Assembly: GCA_041662485.1 (NCBI GenBank)
Contig: JBAZSJ010000026.1
Span: forward strand, 3,359-67,358
Origin: Rariglobus sp041662485
Lineage (GTDB): Bacteria > Verrucomicrobiota > Verrucomicrobiia > Opitutales > Opitutaceae
DNA length: 64,000 bases
Reading direction: 5' to 3'
The first letter of the stretch is position 1. Every line of letters starts with the position of its first letter. Position numbers and translations under genes: made by a program. Shown in pieces: positions 35,926-43,281 of this stretch. The notes under the pieces were generated by a model. It was not told where the DNA came from and made no database searches. It saw only the letters and a list, made by a program, of their open reading frames with translations.

Positions 35926-36049
35926 TACCATTTCGCATTCAAACACATAAGAATGTGTGCATTGAGGGTAGGGCGAACCGTCCCGGTGAGCCGCGGCTCG
36001 GCGGGACGCCTCGCCCTACCTTTTGATACCTTTGAATGAGAAATGGTAT
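35925..36049. repeat. MITE-like element C enclosing a REP hairpin
   Basis: Terminal inverted repeats of 19 bases with one mismatch: ATACCATTTCGCATTCAAA (35925-35943) and the complement of ATACCATTTCTCATTCAAA (36031-36049). Inside is a family-2 type palindrome from 35967 (GGTAGGGCGAACCGTCCC) to 36020 (complement end CGCCCTACC). The left end overlaps the TGA stop of the upstream gene. No coding capacity. Confidence 0.75.
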
Positions 36050-36077
36050 GAGGTAGGGACGTGCCATCCGGTTCGAC

Positions 36078-36131
36078 GTGGGAGCGAGCTTGCTCGCGAT
36101 GTTCGATCCTCGCGAGCAAGCTCGCTCCCAC
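36078..36131. repeat. REP family-1 pair
   Basis: GTGGGAGCGAGCTTGCTCGC facing its inverted copy GCGAGCAAGCTCGCTCCCAC across a short GATGTTCGATCCT-type spacer. Same unit as 43157-43209, 47913-47966 and 56336-56388. It sits 34 bases beyond the stop of the MFS gene (36166). Confidence 0.88.
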
Positions 36132-36165
36132 CTTCCCCCCATTCATGGCAAGCCCATCGCGCGCC

Positions 36166-37413
36166 CTACCTTTCCGCCCGCGCGGCCGCCTGCATCTTCG
36201 CCGCCAGCCACAACCAGAAGACCGCCGCGAAAACCAGCGCGCACGGCAGCACCAGCACCGCGTCCTTCAATCCCATGCGGTCCGACAGGAATCCCACGAG
36301 CTGTGGCGACCACAGGTCTCCAAAAAAATGAATCGCGAAAATCGAGGCCGCCATCGCGCTCGCCCGCATCGCCACCGGCACCGTTTCCAAAATCAACGTG
36401 TTCACCGGCCCGGTTGAAAGGAACAGCAGGAACATGGAGGCCACCATCATCATCCGGGCAAGCGCATCGTCCTCCAGGAGAAACGCCGCGCATCCCACGG
36501 GCGTCGCCACCAGCGCGCTCAGGCCGATCACCCACGCGTAGGCCGCCGGATTCCGCTTGTGCCACGCCGTGGAAATGAACCCGCCCAGCAAAGTCGCCAC
36601 GAGCCCCGTCACCACCAGCGACAGCCCGAAGAACCGGTCCGCCGCCGCCAGTCCCATCCCATGCACGCGGTGGAGAAACGTCGGGGCCCAGAACGCGAAT
36701 CCGCCCAGCGTGAACGTCTGCGCCACGTAGCCCAGCACCACGAGCACGTAGAGCGGCCGCCGCAGCAGGCTGACGTAGGCTTGCAAACCGGTTTGCGCGG
36801 GCTCGTCGGTCGCGGCCTTCTCAGATGGCGCGTCGCTTGATCCGCGCTTGGGCTCCTTCAAAGTAAGCAAAATCACCGCGAGCGCAAAGCCCGGCAATCC
36901 CGCCCACCAGAAGGCCGAACGCCAGCCGTAGTGCGCCGCCACCGCCCCGCCCACGATGTAGCCAAGCGCCGAGCCCACCGGAATCGCCGTGAAGAAAATC
37001 GAAAGCGCGTTGTTCCGCTTCGCCGGCGAATAAAGGTCCGCGATCCATCCGGGGCTGATCGTCCCGTAGCTCGCCTCGCCCAGTCCCACCAGCACGCGAA
37101 ACATCACCAGCGACCAGAACCCGTGCGCCGTGCCCGACAGCACCGTGCCCACGCTCCACACCGCCACGCCGCCGGCGATCAGCCATTTGCGCGGAAACCG
37201 GTCGCCCAGATAACCGAAAAACGGCGAGGTCACGAAATAGCCGAGCATGAACGCCGTCGCCACCCAGCCGAGCTGTCCATCGGTCAACTGCAGCTCGTCC
37301 TTCAGAGGCGTGAGCACCGCCGGCAGCACCTGCCGGTCGAGGTAGTTGAACAGGTTGATCCCCGTCAGCGTGAGCAGGGTCGGCAGCGGCCAGTTGCGTT
37401 GAGTCGGTTTCAA
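36166..37413 (-). CDS. Major facilitator superfamily transporter, Spinster-like
   Basis: 415 residues with about 12 hydrophobic segments in two bundles of six and a charged cytoplasmic loop (about 190-215, EPKRGSSDAPSEKAATDEPA). Signatures: NLFNYLDRQVLPAVLTPLK in helix 1, GYLGDRFPRKW in the loop 2-3 motif, LVGLGEASYGTISP in helix 4-5, matching the Spinster/hexuronate-like branch. The substrate cannot be read from sequence. Start at 37413 is the first ATG before helix 1. Divergent from ispH across 94 bases. Confidence 0.88.
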   Translation of the reverse strand: MKPTQRNWPLPTLLTLTGINLFNYLDRQVLPAVLTPLKDELQLTDGQLGWVATAFMLGYFVTSPFFGYLGDRFPRKWLIAGGVAVWSVGTVLSGTAHGFWSLVMFRVLVGLGEASYGTISPGWIADLYSPAKRNNALSIFFTAIPVGSALGYIVGGAVAAHYGWRSAFWWAGLPGFALAVILLTLKEPKRGSSDAPSEKAATDEPAQTGLQAYVSLLRRPLYVLVVLGYVAQTFTLGGFAFWAPTFLHRVHGMGLAAADRFFGLSLVVTGLVATLLGGFISTAWHKRNPAAYAWVIGLSALVATPVGCAAFLLEDDALARMMMVASMFLLFLSTGPVNTLILETVPVAMRASAMAASIFAIHFFGDLWSPQLVGFLSDRMGLKDAVLVLPCALVFAAVFWLWLAAKMQAAARAER

Positions 37414-37507
37414 GCGGGCCTACTAACGAAAACTCTTCGACCGGCTTCAACGCCATAAACCGCACGCCGCTTGACCGGGGTGAACACGGCCTGTTTCTTT
37501 GCTGTGC

Positions 37508-39262
37508 ATGCCGGAGACCAGCGTCCTGCCCTCACCGTCCGTCGCCCTGCTCGCGTTCAACCCGTCGAGCCTGCTCGCCGTGCGCCGGACCGGCGGTCGC
37601 CTCGATCTCGCGTTCACCGGCCACGACTTGGCCTCGGCCACCCGCCGGCTCCAAAGCGCCTTTTCCGCCCACACAACGCCTGCATCGCCCTTCACTTCGT
37701 CCGATGGCGCCACCCAGGTTTCGCTCGTGCAGGTCGAAACCGCCCCCTCCGATCCCGCCGTCGAATTCCAATCCATCGAGTCCCTGCAATCCGGCCACGA
37801 TCCCCTTTCGCCCGAACTGACCGCCGCGCTCGCCGCCTTGGAGCCGCATCTCATCGAGATTCCCTACCTCCACCTCGGCGAAAACGACTTCATCTACAAG
37901 TTCCGCCCCGAGAAGGAGCGCAATCCCGCCATCTACGCCCAGGACCCCGTCTCCGGCGCGCTCTACCAGTCCAAGCTCTGCGCCGCCCTCAAGAGCCTCG
38001 CCCGCCAGCACGAACGCTCCGCCGCCGCTCCCGTTACTCTCGACTTCGGCCCCGTCCAATACGTCCTCCCCAGCCACTTCGGTTTCTGTCTCGGCGTGAA
38101 AAACGCCATCGAGCGCGCCTACGAGACGCTCGCCGCCAATCCCGGCCGCCGCGTGTTCATGCTCTCCGAGCTGATCCACAATCCCTTCGTCAACGAGGAC
38201 CTTCTTCGCCGCGGCCTCCGTTACCTCCAAAGCGACAAGGGCGTCCCCTTCACCATCGACGGCCACAAGGCCTCCGGCGCCCCCGAGGACGCGTTGCTCT
38301 GGGATTCGCTCACGCCCGACGACATCGTGATCATCCCCGCCTTCGGCGCGACCGACGAGGACAAGCAGCGCCTCGTCCGCAAGGGCCTCGCCGTCTACCC
38401 CTACGACGCCACCTGCATGCTCGTGGAGAAGGTCTGGAAGGCCGCCCGCGTCTATGGTCGCGACGGCTACACCGTGATCATCCACGGCAAGCACGAGCAC
38501 GAGGAGACCAAGGCCACCTTCTCCAACACCCGCCGTTACGCGCCCGCCGTCATCGTGCGCGACCTCGCCGAGACCCGCCTCCTCGGCGAAATCATCGCCA
38601 GCGACGATCCGAACGTGCGCGCCCGTTTCTACGACCACTTCGCCGGACGCCATACGCACGGCTTCGATGTCAACCGCGACCTCGAACGCGTCGCCGTGGT
38701 CAACCAGACCACCCTTCTCATGAACGAGACGCGCGCGATCATCGCCCACCTGCGCGACATCTACATCGGGAAATACGGCGCCGACACCCCCGGCCGCCCG
38801 CCCCGTGTCGGCGGCAGCGGACGCAATGACACGCTTTGCTACGCGACGCAGGTCAACCAGGACGCCCTCGCCCGCGCCCTCTCCGACCCGCTCGACGCCG
38901 CCTTCATCATCGGCGGAAAAAATTCCTCCAACACCTACCAGCTCTACCGTCTCTGCGCCCAGAAGCTCGGCTCCAAGGCCTACTTCATCCAGAGCGAGAG
39001 CAACATCCTCTCGCTCGCCGAGGTCGAACACTACGTCTTCCCCGAACCCGGCGCCCATGGCGGCCACGTCGAAGTCCACCCGCTCTGGCACGATGACCAA
39101 CGCACGCCCAAGCGCATCCTTGTCACCGGTGGCGCCTCGTGCCCCGACGGCGTCATCCAACAAGTGATCACCCGCATCAACACCCTTTTCGGGGACCGCG
39201 GCCTGCGCACCATCGAGGCCGTCCAAGCCGAGCTCGACGCCCGCATCGCCGCCGAAGACTGA
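37508..39262 (+). CDS. ispH: 4-hydroxy-3-methylbut-2-enyl diphosphate reductase with N-terminal extension
   Basis: 584 residues; typical IspH is 310-400. The last step of the MEP isoprenoid pathway, giving IPP and DMAPP with an iron-sulfur cluster. Cluster cysteines are in HFGFCLGVKNAIERA, PYDATCMLVEKVWK and TGGASCPDGVIQQV; the proton donor Glu is in HGKHEHEETKATF, and GGKNSSNTYQLYRLC is present. Residues 1 to about 170 precede the IspH fold and resemble no domain I know; ELTAALAALEPHLIEIPYLH may be a helix bundle. The ATG at 37508 is the first good start. The extension is spliced in frame and uses normal codons. Confidence 0.93.
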   Translation: MPETSVLPSPSVALLAFNPSSLLAVRRTGGRLDLAFTGHDLASATRRLQSAFSAHTTPASPFTSSDGATQVSLVQVETAPSDPAVEFQSIESLQSGHDPLSPELTAALAALEPHLIEIPYLHLGENDFIYKFRPEKERNPAIYAQDPVSGALYQSKLCAALKSLARQHERSAAAPVTLDFGPVQYVLPSHFGFCLGVKNAIERAYETLAANPGRRVFMLSELIHNPFVNEDLLRRGLRYLQSDKGVPFTIDGHKASGAPEDALLWDSLTPDDIVIIPAFGATDEDKQRLVRKGLAVYPYDATCMLVEKVWKAARVYGRDGYTVIIHGKHEHEETKATFSNTRRYAPAVIVRDLAETRLLGEIIASDDPNVRARFYDHFAGRHTHGFDVNRDLERVAVVNQTTLLMNETRAIIAHLRDIYIGKYGADTPGRPPRVGGSGRNDTLCYATQVNQDALARALSDPLDAAFIIGGKNSSNTYQLYRLCAQKLGSKAYFIQSESNILSLAEVEHYVFPEPGAHGGHVEVHPLWHDDQRTPKRILVTGGASCPDGVIQQVITRINTLFGDRGLRTIEAVQAELDARIAAED

Positions 39263-39287
39263 CGGTCATCGCCGTCCCCGTTCAAAA

Positions 39288-39343
39288 GTGGCCGCGAGCG
39301 CCAGCGAGTGGATGCCCGTCGGCTCGCTGGCGCTCGCCGCTAC
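39288..39343. repeat. REP-type inverted repeat after ispH
   Basis: Arms of 21 bases with two mismatches: GTGGCCGCGAGCGCCAGCGA at the left and, inverted, GTAGCGGCGAGCGCCAGCGA at the right. The heads are GTGG and GTAG. It lies 26 bases after the ispH stop in the 120-base gap before the convergent coiled-coil gene. Confidence 0.8.
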
Positions 39344-39382
39344 GCCCACAAAGTCGAAAACCAAGCGGAGGCCATCTCCCGC

Positions 39383-40114
39383 TTACTCGTTAAACTCGTC
39401 GAAACGCCGGGGGGCCGCCTCGGCCTGAAGCGCGGCGGCCATCGCGGGATCAAGCCGGCTTTCACGCACGCGCAGCGCCTGCTCGCGCGATTTCAGCTCC
39501 TCCTCGCGCTGCTCCAGCTCGGTTTCCTTCTCCTGGTGGTCCTGCACCTTCTCGAAAAGCTTGGTTTCGCTTTGCTCGAGAAACGTCTCGCGCACGCGCA
39601 ACGCCTCCTTGCCCTCCAGCAGCAGGGCCTCCTGGCGGTCGAGTTCCTCCTTCAGACGCTGAATCGCCGCCTTTTCCTCTTGGGAAAGCGCCGGCCTCGG
39701 ATGCTTGAGCTTGCTCCGGGCGGCCATCAATTCCTCGCGGGCCGCGAGAAGCGCCTCGCTCTCCGCCAGCTCACGCTGCCATTCGGCGTTGCGAAAATCC
39801 CGCTCGTCCAACGTCAGTTCCCGCTCGGCCAGGCGCGCCTCGAATTGCTCCAGTGAACTCATCAGCTCGGCCGAACGATGATTGGCCAGACCGTCTCCCA
39901 CGGCGTCCGCCGCCCGGATCATCGCCACCACCTCGGCGATCTGACGGCGCGCCTCCTGCGAGGCGTCCGCCACGGCAAAGGGTGAGCGCGTCGCCATCCG
40001 AACCGAGGGCGTGGTGCGCCTCGGCAGCGCGAGCAGCGGCGGGGAGGGACGGCAAGGCGGACGTCCCGGCGGACGGATGAAATTGGAAACTCCCGGACTG
40101 TCGGTCATGATCAT
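39383..40114 (-). CDS. Coiled-coil protein of the ParA-linked module
   Basis: 243 residues. The first about 75 are Pro/Arg-rich and likely disordered (GVSNFIRPPGRPPCRPSPP). Then one long charged coiled coil: AVADASQEARRQIAEVVAMI, SLEQFEARLAERELTLDERD, LKEELDRQEALLLEGKEAL, QEKETELEQREEELKSREQ. No membrane segment. The ATG at 40114 follows GGAGG and overlaps the upstream stop (ATGA). Third gene in the set parA-hypothetical-coiled coil. A scaffold or ParA-activating partner is my inference; no family recognised. Confidence 0.65.
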   Translation of the reverse strand: MIMTDSPGVSNFIRPPGRPPCRPSPPLLALPRRTTPSVRMATRSPFAVADASQEARRQIAEVVAMIRAADAVGDGLANHRSAELMSSLEQFEARLAERELTLDERDFRNAEWQRELAESEALLAAREELMAARSKLKHPRPALSQEEKAAIQRLKEELDRQEALLLEGKEALRVRETFLEQSETKLFEKVQDHQEKETELEQREEELKSREQALRVRESRLDPAMAAALQAEAAPRRFDEFNE

Positions 40115-41082
40115 TGTTTTTTCCTCCATTTCATAAGACGGGCGAACCATCCCGCCGCCACGATCCGCGGCGCTTCTTTCACCAAGGTTTCTTTCAACAA
40201 ATCCGCGACGACTCCCTCGATCACAGGGTCGTTCAGGACGACCGTCAGATGGCGAGGCTCCTCGCCGGCGGAGATCTTCCGCTCCAGTTGCCTGCATTGA
40301 TCTTTAAACCAATCGCGCAGGATTTCCCCGCGATCCGCGAGCGCGATGCGAGCGTCCGTGAGCTGGTTTCCCGAGACCTGGAACGCCAGAGTTTTCTCGA
40401 TTGGCGAAAGAGGCTCGTGCAGTCGTTTACGCAGGGCGGCCCGCACGGGAAGCGGCTGGGCGCGCACCGCATGCGCCAGCGCCTCGATGATGTGCAGGCC
40501 GCGCTCGCCCGGACGAAACGGCAGGTGGCGCGCCAAGGCCTTCTCATCGATGTTGGAAAGGGCGTTGAGCAGGCTTCTAAAATCGCCGCCCACGATGATG
40601 CTTTGCGCCATGCGCTGGGCCAGAAAGGCGAACTCGCGCAACGTGGCCACGTTTTCCAACCGGCAAAACGACAGCGTCTCGGGTTCCAGCGCCGTGAGCG
40701 CGATGGGGAAATCCTCGGGGATTCCCAGCTTCGCGAGATTTTTCAGCAGGGGATTCTCCCGGACCGCGGCCTGCTCGCCATGCGAAACCATCTCTCCAAA
40801 AGGCGCGTCGAACGCCAGGGTCTCCTTGAGAATTTCGATCAGGTGGTCCGCCATGCGCGGAGGCTGGCCGGCCAAAGCAAGCCGCTCCTTCACCTCGTCA
40901 AATCCAAGATCGATGTAGCTGGCCGGCGTCTCCTCCGCGCCCTTGATGGGCCAGTCCACGCCTTCCAGATTCTGCGCGAGGCTGCTCAGCGGCGTGTCGA
41001 TCAGGATGGACGAGGCGAACGCGCCGCGGACTTCGTTCCAATCGCGCGCGGTGTATCGGGAGAAGGGAGTTGCGGTCATCAT
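40111..41082 (-). CDS. Hypothetical protein of the ParA-linked module (323 aa)
   Basis: 323 residues, soluble, mostly helical. Starts MMTATPFSRYTARDWNEVRG. Contains ETLSFCRLENVATLREFAFLA, GGDFRSLLNALSNIDEKALA and RGEILRDWFKDQCRQLERK; ends with a basic, tryptophan-bearing tail AGWFARLMKWRKKQ, which could bind membrane or nucleic acid. No known family by eye. It is 22 bases after the ParA gene stop and coupled to the coiled-coil gene by ATGA. Confidence 0.6.
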   Translation of the reverse strand: MMTATPFSRYTARDWNEVRGAFASSILIDTPLSSLAQNLEGVDWPIKGAEETPASYIDLGFDEVKERLALAGQPPRMADHLIEILKETLAFDAPFGEMVSHGEQAAVRENPLLKNLAKLGIPEDFPIALTALEPETLSFCRLENVATLREFAFLAQRMAQSIIVGGDFRSLLNALSNIDEKALARHLPFRPGERGLHIIEALAHAVRAQPLPVRAALRKRLHEPLSPIEKTLAFQVSGNQLTDARIALADRGEILRDWFKDQCRQLERKISAGEEPRHLTVVLNDPVIEGVVADLLKETLVKEAPRIVAAGWFARLMKWRKKQ

Positions 41083-41104
41083 GGCGGGAACGGGTTAAAA
41101 GTGA

Positions 41105-41995
41105 TCAGGCCGCATGCCGTTCAAGTTCCACCGCGAGTCGGCGGTAGTCGTTGACGACATTGTCGTGAGTGGGGTCGGTGCCCTCCAAGCCGATCAGGTT
41201 CACGGGCAGTCCGAGGGTCACCGCACGCCGCACGACCATCGCGTCGCGGATCTGCGTCTCGAAGATCTTCGCATGCGGCGCCGCCCGCTTCGCCGTCTTG
41301 AATTGGTTCAGACGAAGCTGCATCCGCATCTTCGGCACCTCGATGTCCGTCCCGGTCTTGATCGAGTTGAAGATGATGCCGTGCACCTGCGCGGATGGCC
41401 CCATCGACGCCCGGCGAAACCCCGCGGAGAGCTGGTGGAATTTTCCGAGCTTTTCCACGAGCAGCGTGAAGCCGATGAGGCTCAGCGCGTCGGGATTGGC
41501 CGGCACGTAGATCTCGTTGGCGCTGAAAACGCCGCACTGCGAGGCGCGCAGCAGGTTGGGCGGACAGTCGAACAGCACGTAGTCGTAATCCAGCGAGAGC
41601 TCGGCCAGCTGCTCCTGAAACACCAGGTAGGCCGGCTTCTTGGGATCGCCGACATATTCGTTTTCGAGGTCCACAAGATTGAACGTCGTCGGCAGCAAAT
41701 CGAGGCCCGGCAGGACCGGCTGGCCGTTCTTGTCCTCGACCACATCCTTCACGACAAGGTCTCGCAGACTCACGCCGCCCGGCTCGAAGAAAGAATAGAC
41801 CGATCCCTTGCCCTCGGCGTTGAGCTTGTTCCAGCGCTCCAAGCGCATCAGCCAGATGCTGCTGTTCGACTGCGTGTCGAAATCGCACAGGAGAACCCGC
41901 CGCCCCAGCTTGGCCAGACACGACGCCGTGTTGACGATCAAAGAGGTCTTCCCGACCCCACCCTTGTAATTGATAAAGCAAATTTTTCGGGCCAT
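41105..41995 (-). CDS. ParA/MinD-family ATPase
   Basis: 296 residues. Deviant Walker A NYKGGVGKTSLIVNTASCLA at the N-terminus, switch I-like CDFDTQSNSSIWL, Walker B region DYVLFDCPPNL, and NPDALSLIGFTLLVEKL. These dimerising ATPases place chromosomes, plasmids or protein clusters. There is no ParB gene or parS-like repeat beside it; the partners are an unknown protein and a coiled-coil protein, so it resembles orphan ParA systems that position cellular machines. Start 41995 chosen because it gives the canonical MARKICFINYKGGVGKT; no clear ribosome-binding site. Confidence 0.88.
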   Translation of the reverse strand: MARKICFINYKGGVGKTSLIVNTASCLAKLGRRVLLCDFDTQSNSSIWLMRLERWNKLNAEGKGSVYSFFEPGGVSLRDLVVKDVVEDKNGQPVLPGLDLLPTTFNLVDLENEYVGDPKKPAYLVFQEQLAELSLDYDYVLFDCPPNLLRASQCGVFSANEIYVPANPDALSLIGFTLLVEKLGKFHQLSAGFRRASMGPSAQVHGIIFNSIKTGTDIEVPKMRMQLRLNQFKTAKRAAPHAKIFETQIRDAMVVRRAVTLGLPVNLIGLEGTDPTHDNVVNDYRRLAVELERHAA

Positions 41996-42122
41996 GGCGG
42001 AGGAGCAGCCGTCTGCTTCTTTCCCGACCATGCCCCCAAAGGCAACGTGCGCGAGCGCGTATCGCGCCGACGCCCCTTTTCACTCATTTTTCGCAGTGGG
42101 CGTATCCAGTTTAAGACTCCAC

Positions 42123-42140
42123 TTGTAACAAAGTTGTAAC
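42123..42140 (+). promoter_or_regulatory. Pho-box-like direct repeat
   Basis: TTGTAAC AAAG TTGTAAC: two exact 7-base repeats 4 bases apart, the spacing of a PhoB box (consensus CTGTCAT AAAG TTGTCAC). It lies 45 bases before the receiver gene start (42185) and in the divergent gap with the ParA gene. PhoB binding is an inference from spacing and partial match. Confidence 0.4.
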
Positions 42141-42184
42141 GCGGGCGGCACTGGTCCGCCACGGGACGCGGGCAGACTCGCCCC

Positions 42185-42574
42185 GTGACACCTTTGATTC
42201 TCAGCGTGGACGACGAGCAGGACGTGACCGATCTGGTGCGCTTTCACCTGACGCGCGCCGGATGCGAAGTGCTCACCGCCGCCACCGGGCGCGAGGCCAT
42301 CGAACTCGTGCAGCGCCATCATCCCGATCTCATCCTGCTCGACCTGATGCTGCCGGACATCGACGGCTTCGGCGTGTGCGAGATTCTCCGCCGCCAGCCC
42401 GACACCGCCGCGATCCCCGTCGTGATCCTCACGGCGTGGGCCACGACCGACGCGCGCAGCCTCGGGCTCGACCTCGGTGCGCTCGACTACCTCACAAAGC
42501 CGTTCAGTCCACGGGAACTCGTCGAGCGTGTTCAACGCCTGCTCAGCCTGCGCCAGTCGTCCGCCACGGCCTGA
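42185..42574 (+). CDS. Single-domain response regulator, PhoB-like receiver
   Basis: 129 residues, only a receiver. Acidic pocket SVDDEQDVTDLV, phospho-Asp D53 in ILLDLMLPDIDG, Thr in VVILTAWATT, Lys in LDYLTKPFSPRELVERV, and a PhoB-type alpha5. No winged-helix follows; the frame stops at TGA. Starts with GTG. A Gre-like factor gene follows on the same strand, so it may act on RNA polymerase regulation or on a distant kinase. Confidence 0.88.
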   Translation: MTPLILSVDDEQDVTDLVRFHLTRAGCEVLTAATGREAIELVQRHHPDLILLDLMLPDIDGFGVCEILRRQPDTAAIPVVILTAWATTDARSLGLDLGALDYLTKPFSPRELVERVQRLLSLRQSSATA

Positions 42575-42618
42575 TGGTTTCGCTGGATTCGAGAGTCCGG
42601 GCGGCTACATTGGGCCGG

Positions 42619-43098
42619 ATGCCGAAAGCCCCCATCCGCGACGCCATTGTCGTCCAGCTCCGCCGCGAACTCGAACTGCAAGCCCGCGCCGCGCACGAAT
42701 CGCGCGAGGAGGCCACCAGCGTGGAAAACAAGGCGGAGGGCCAATACGACATGCGCAGCCAGGAAGCCGCCTACCTCGCCGAAGGCCAGGCCCGTTTCGC
42801 CGCCGAGATCGCCGAGAGCATATCGATTTATCAAACGCTCGACCTCCCCGTGTTTACCGCCGATTCCATCGTCGCCGTGGGAGCGCTCGTCACGCTCGAA
42901 GCCAAGGGCCGGCAAAGCGTCTACTTTCTCGGTCCGCGCAACGGAGGACTGGAGGCGCGCGTGGGCGATCTCGATTTTGTCGTGGTCACCCCCACCTCCC
43001 CGCTTGGGCGCCAGTTGGTCGGGCGCAAACTGGGCGACGCGGTGCAGCTCCCCGGCCGCGGCGGACCGGTGCCTCACCGCATCGTCAACATCGAGTAA
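42619..43098 (+). CDS. GreA/GreB-family-like transcription factor
   Basis: 159 residues. N-terminal coiled coil (LRRELELQARAAHESREEAT, KAEGQYDMRSQEAAYLAEGQ) carrying acidic residues at the turn, then a FKBP-like C-terminal domain (DSIVAVGALVTLEAKGRQSVYFLG, TPTSPLGRQLVGRKLGDAVQLP). SPLGxxLxGxxxGD is the Gre C-terminal signature. It would bind RNA polymerase and affect backtracked complexes; as a paralogue its true target is not known. Start 42619; an in-frame ATG at 42574 overlaps the receiver stop. The TAA stop lies in the first bases of a composite repeat. Confidence 0.8.
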   Translation: MPKAPIRDAIVVQLRRELELQARAAHESREEATSVENKAEGQYDMRSQEAAYLAEGQARFAAEIAESISIYQTLDLPVFTADSIVAVGALVTLEAKGRQSVYFLGPRNGGLEARVGDLDFVVVTPTSPLGRQLVGRKLGDAVQLPGRGGPVPHRIVNIE

Positions 43099-43230
43099 GC
43101 ATCCCTGGGGAAAGCCCCGGGCATTTCCTATGTAGGAGCCCATTTATGGGCGATTCGTGGGAGCGAGCTTGCTCGCGATTGCGATCCTCGCGAGCAAGCT
43201 CGCTCCCACCTCTCAACCCAACCGAAGCAA
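43094..43230. repeat. Composite repeat, copy 1 (137 bp)
   Basis: Begins AGTAAGCATCCC and ends CCGAAGCAA. It contains, in order, a GC hairpin (CCCTGGGGAAAGCCCCGGG), a half-REP GTAGGAGCCCATTTATGGGC, and a full family-1 REP pair 43157-43209. Copy 2 at 56273-56409 has the same order and length with few differences. The stop codon of the Gre-like gene is inside the repeat. Confidence 0.88.
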
Positions 43231-43281
43231 ACGTCGCGATATTCTACCCGCTACGAAAAACGCATTGGACGCCGGGCCGGC

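Noticed and set aside
35925..36131. CRISPR array
   Set aside because: Repeats are inverted and few, with no regular spacers and no cas genes.
41105..41995. Plasmid partition locus
   Set aside because: No parB, parS-like iterons, replication or toxin-antitoxin genes nearby; surrounding genes are chromosomal housekeeping.
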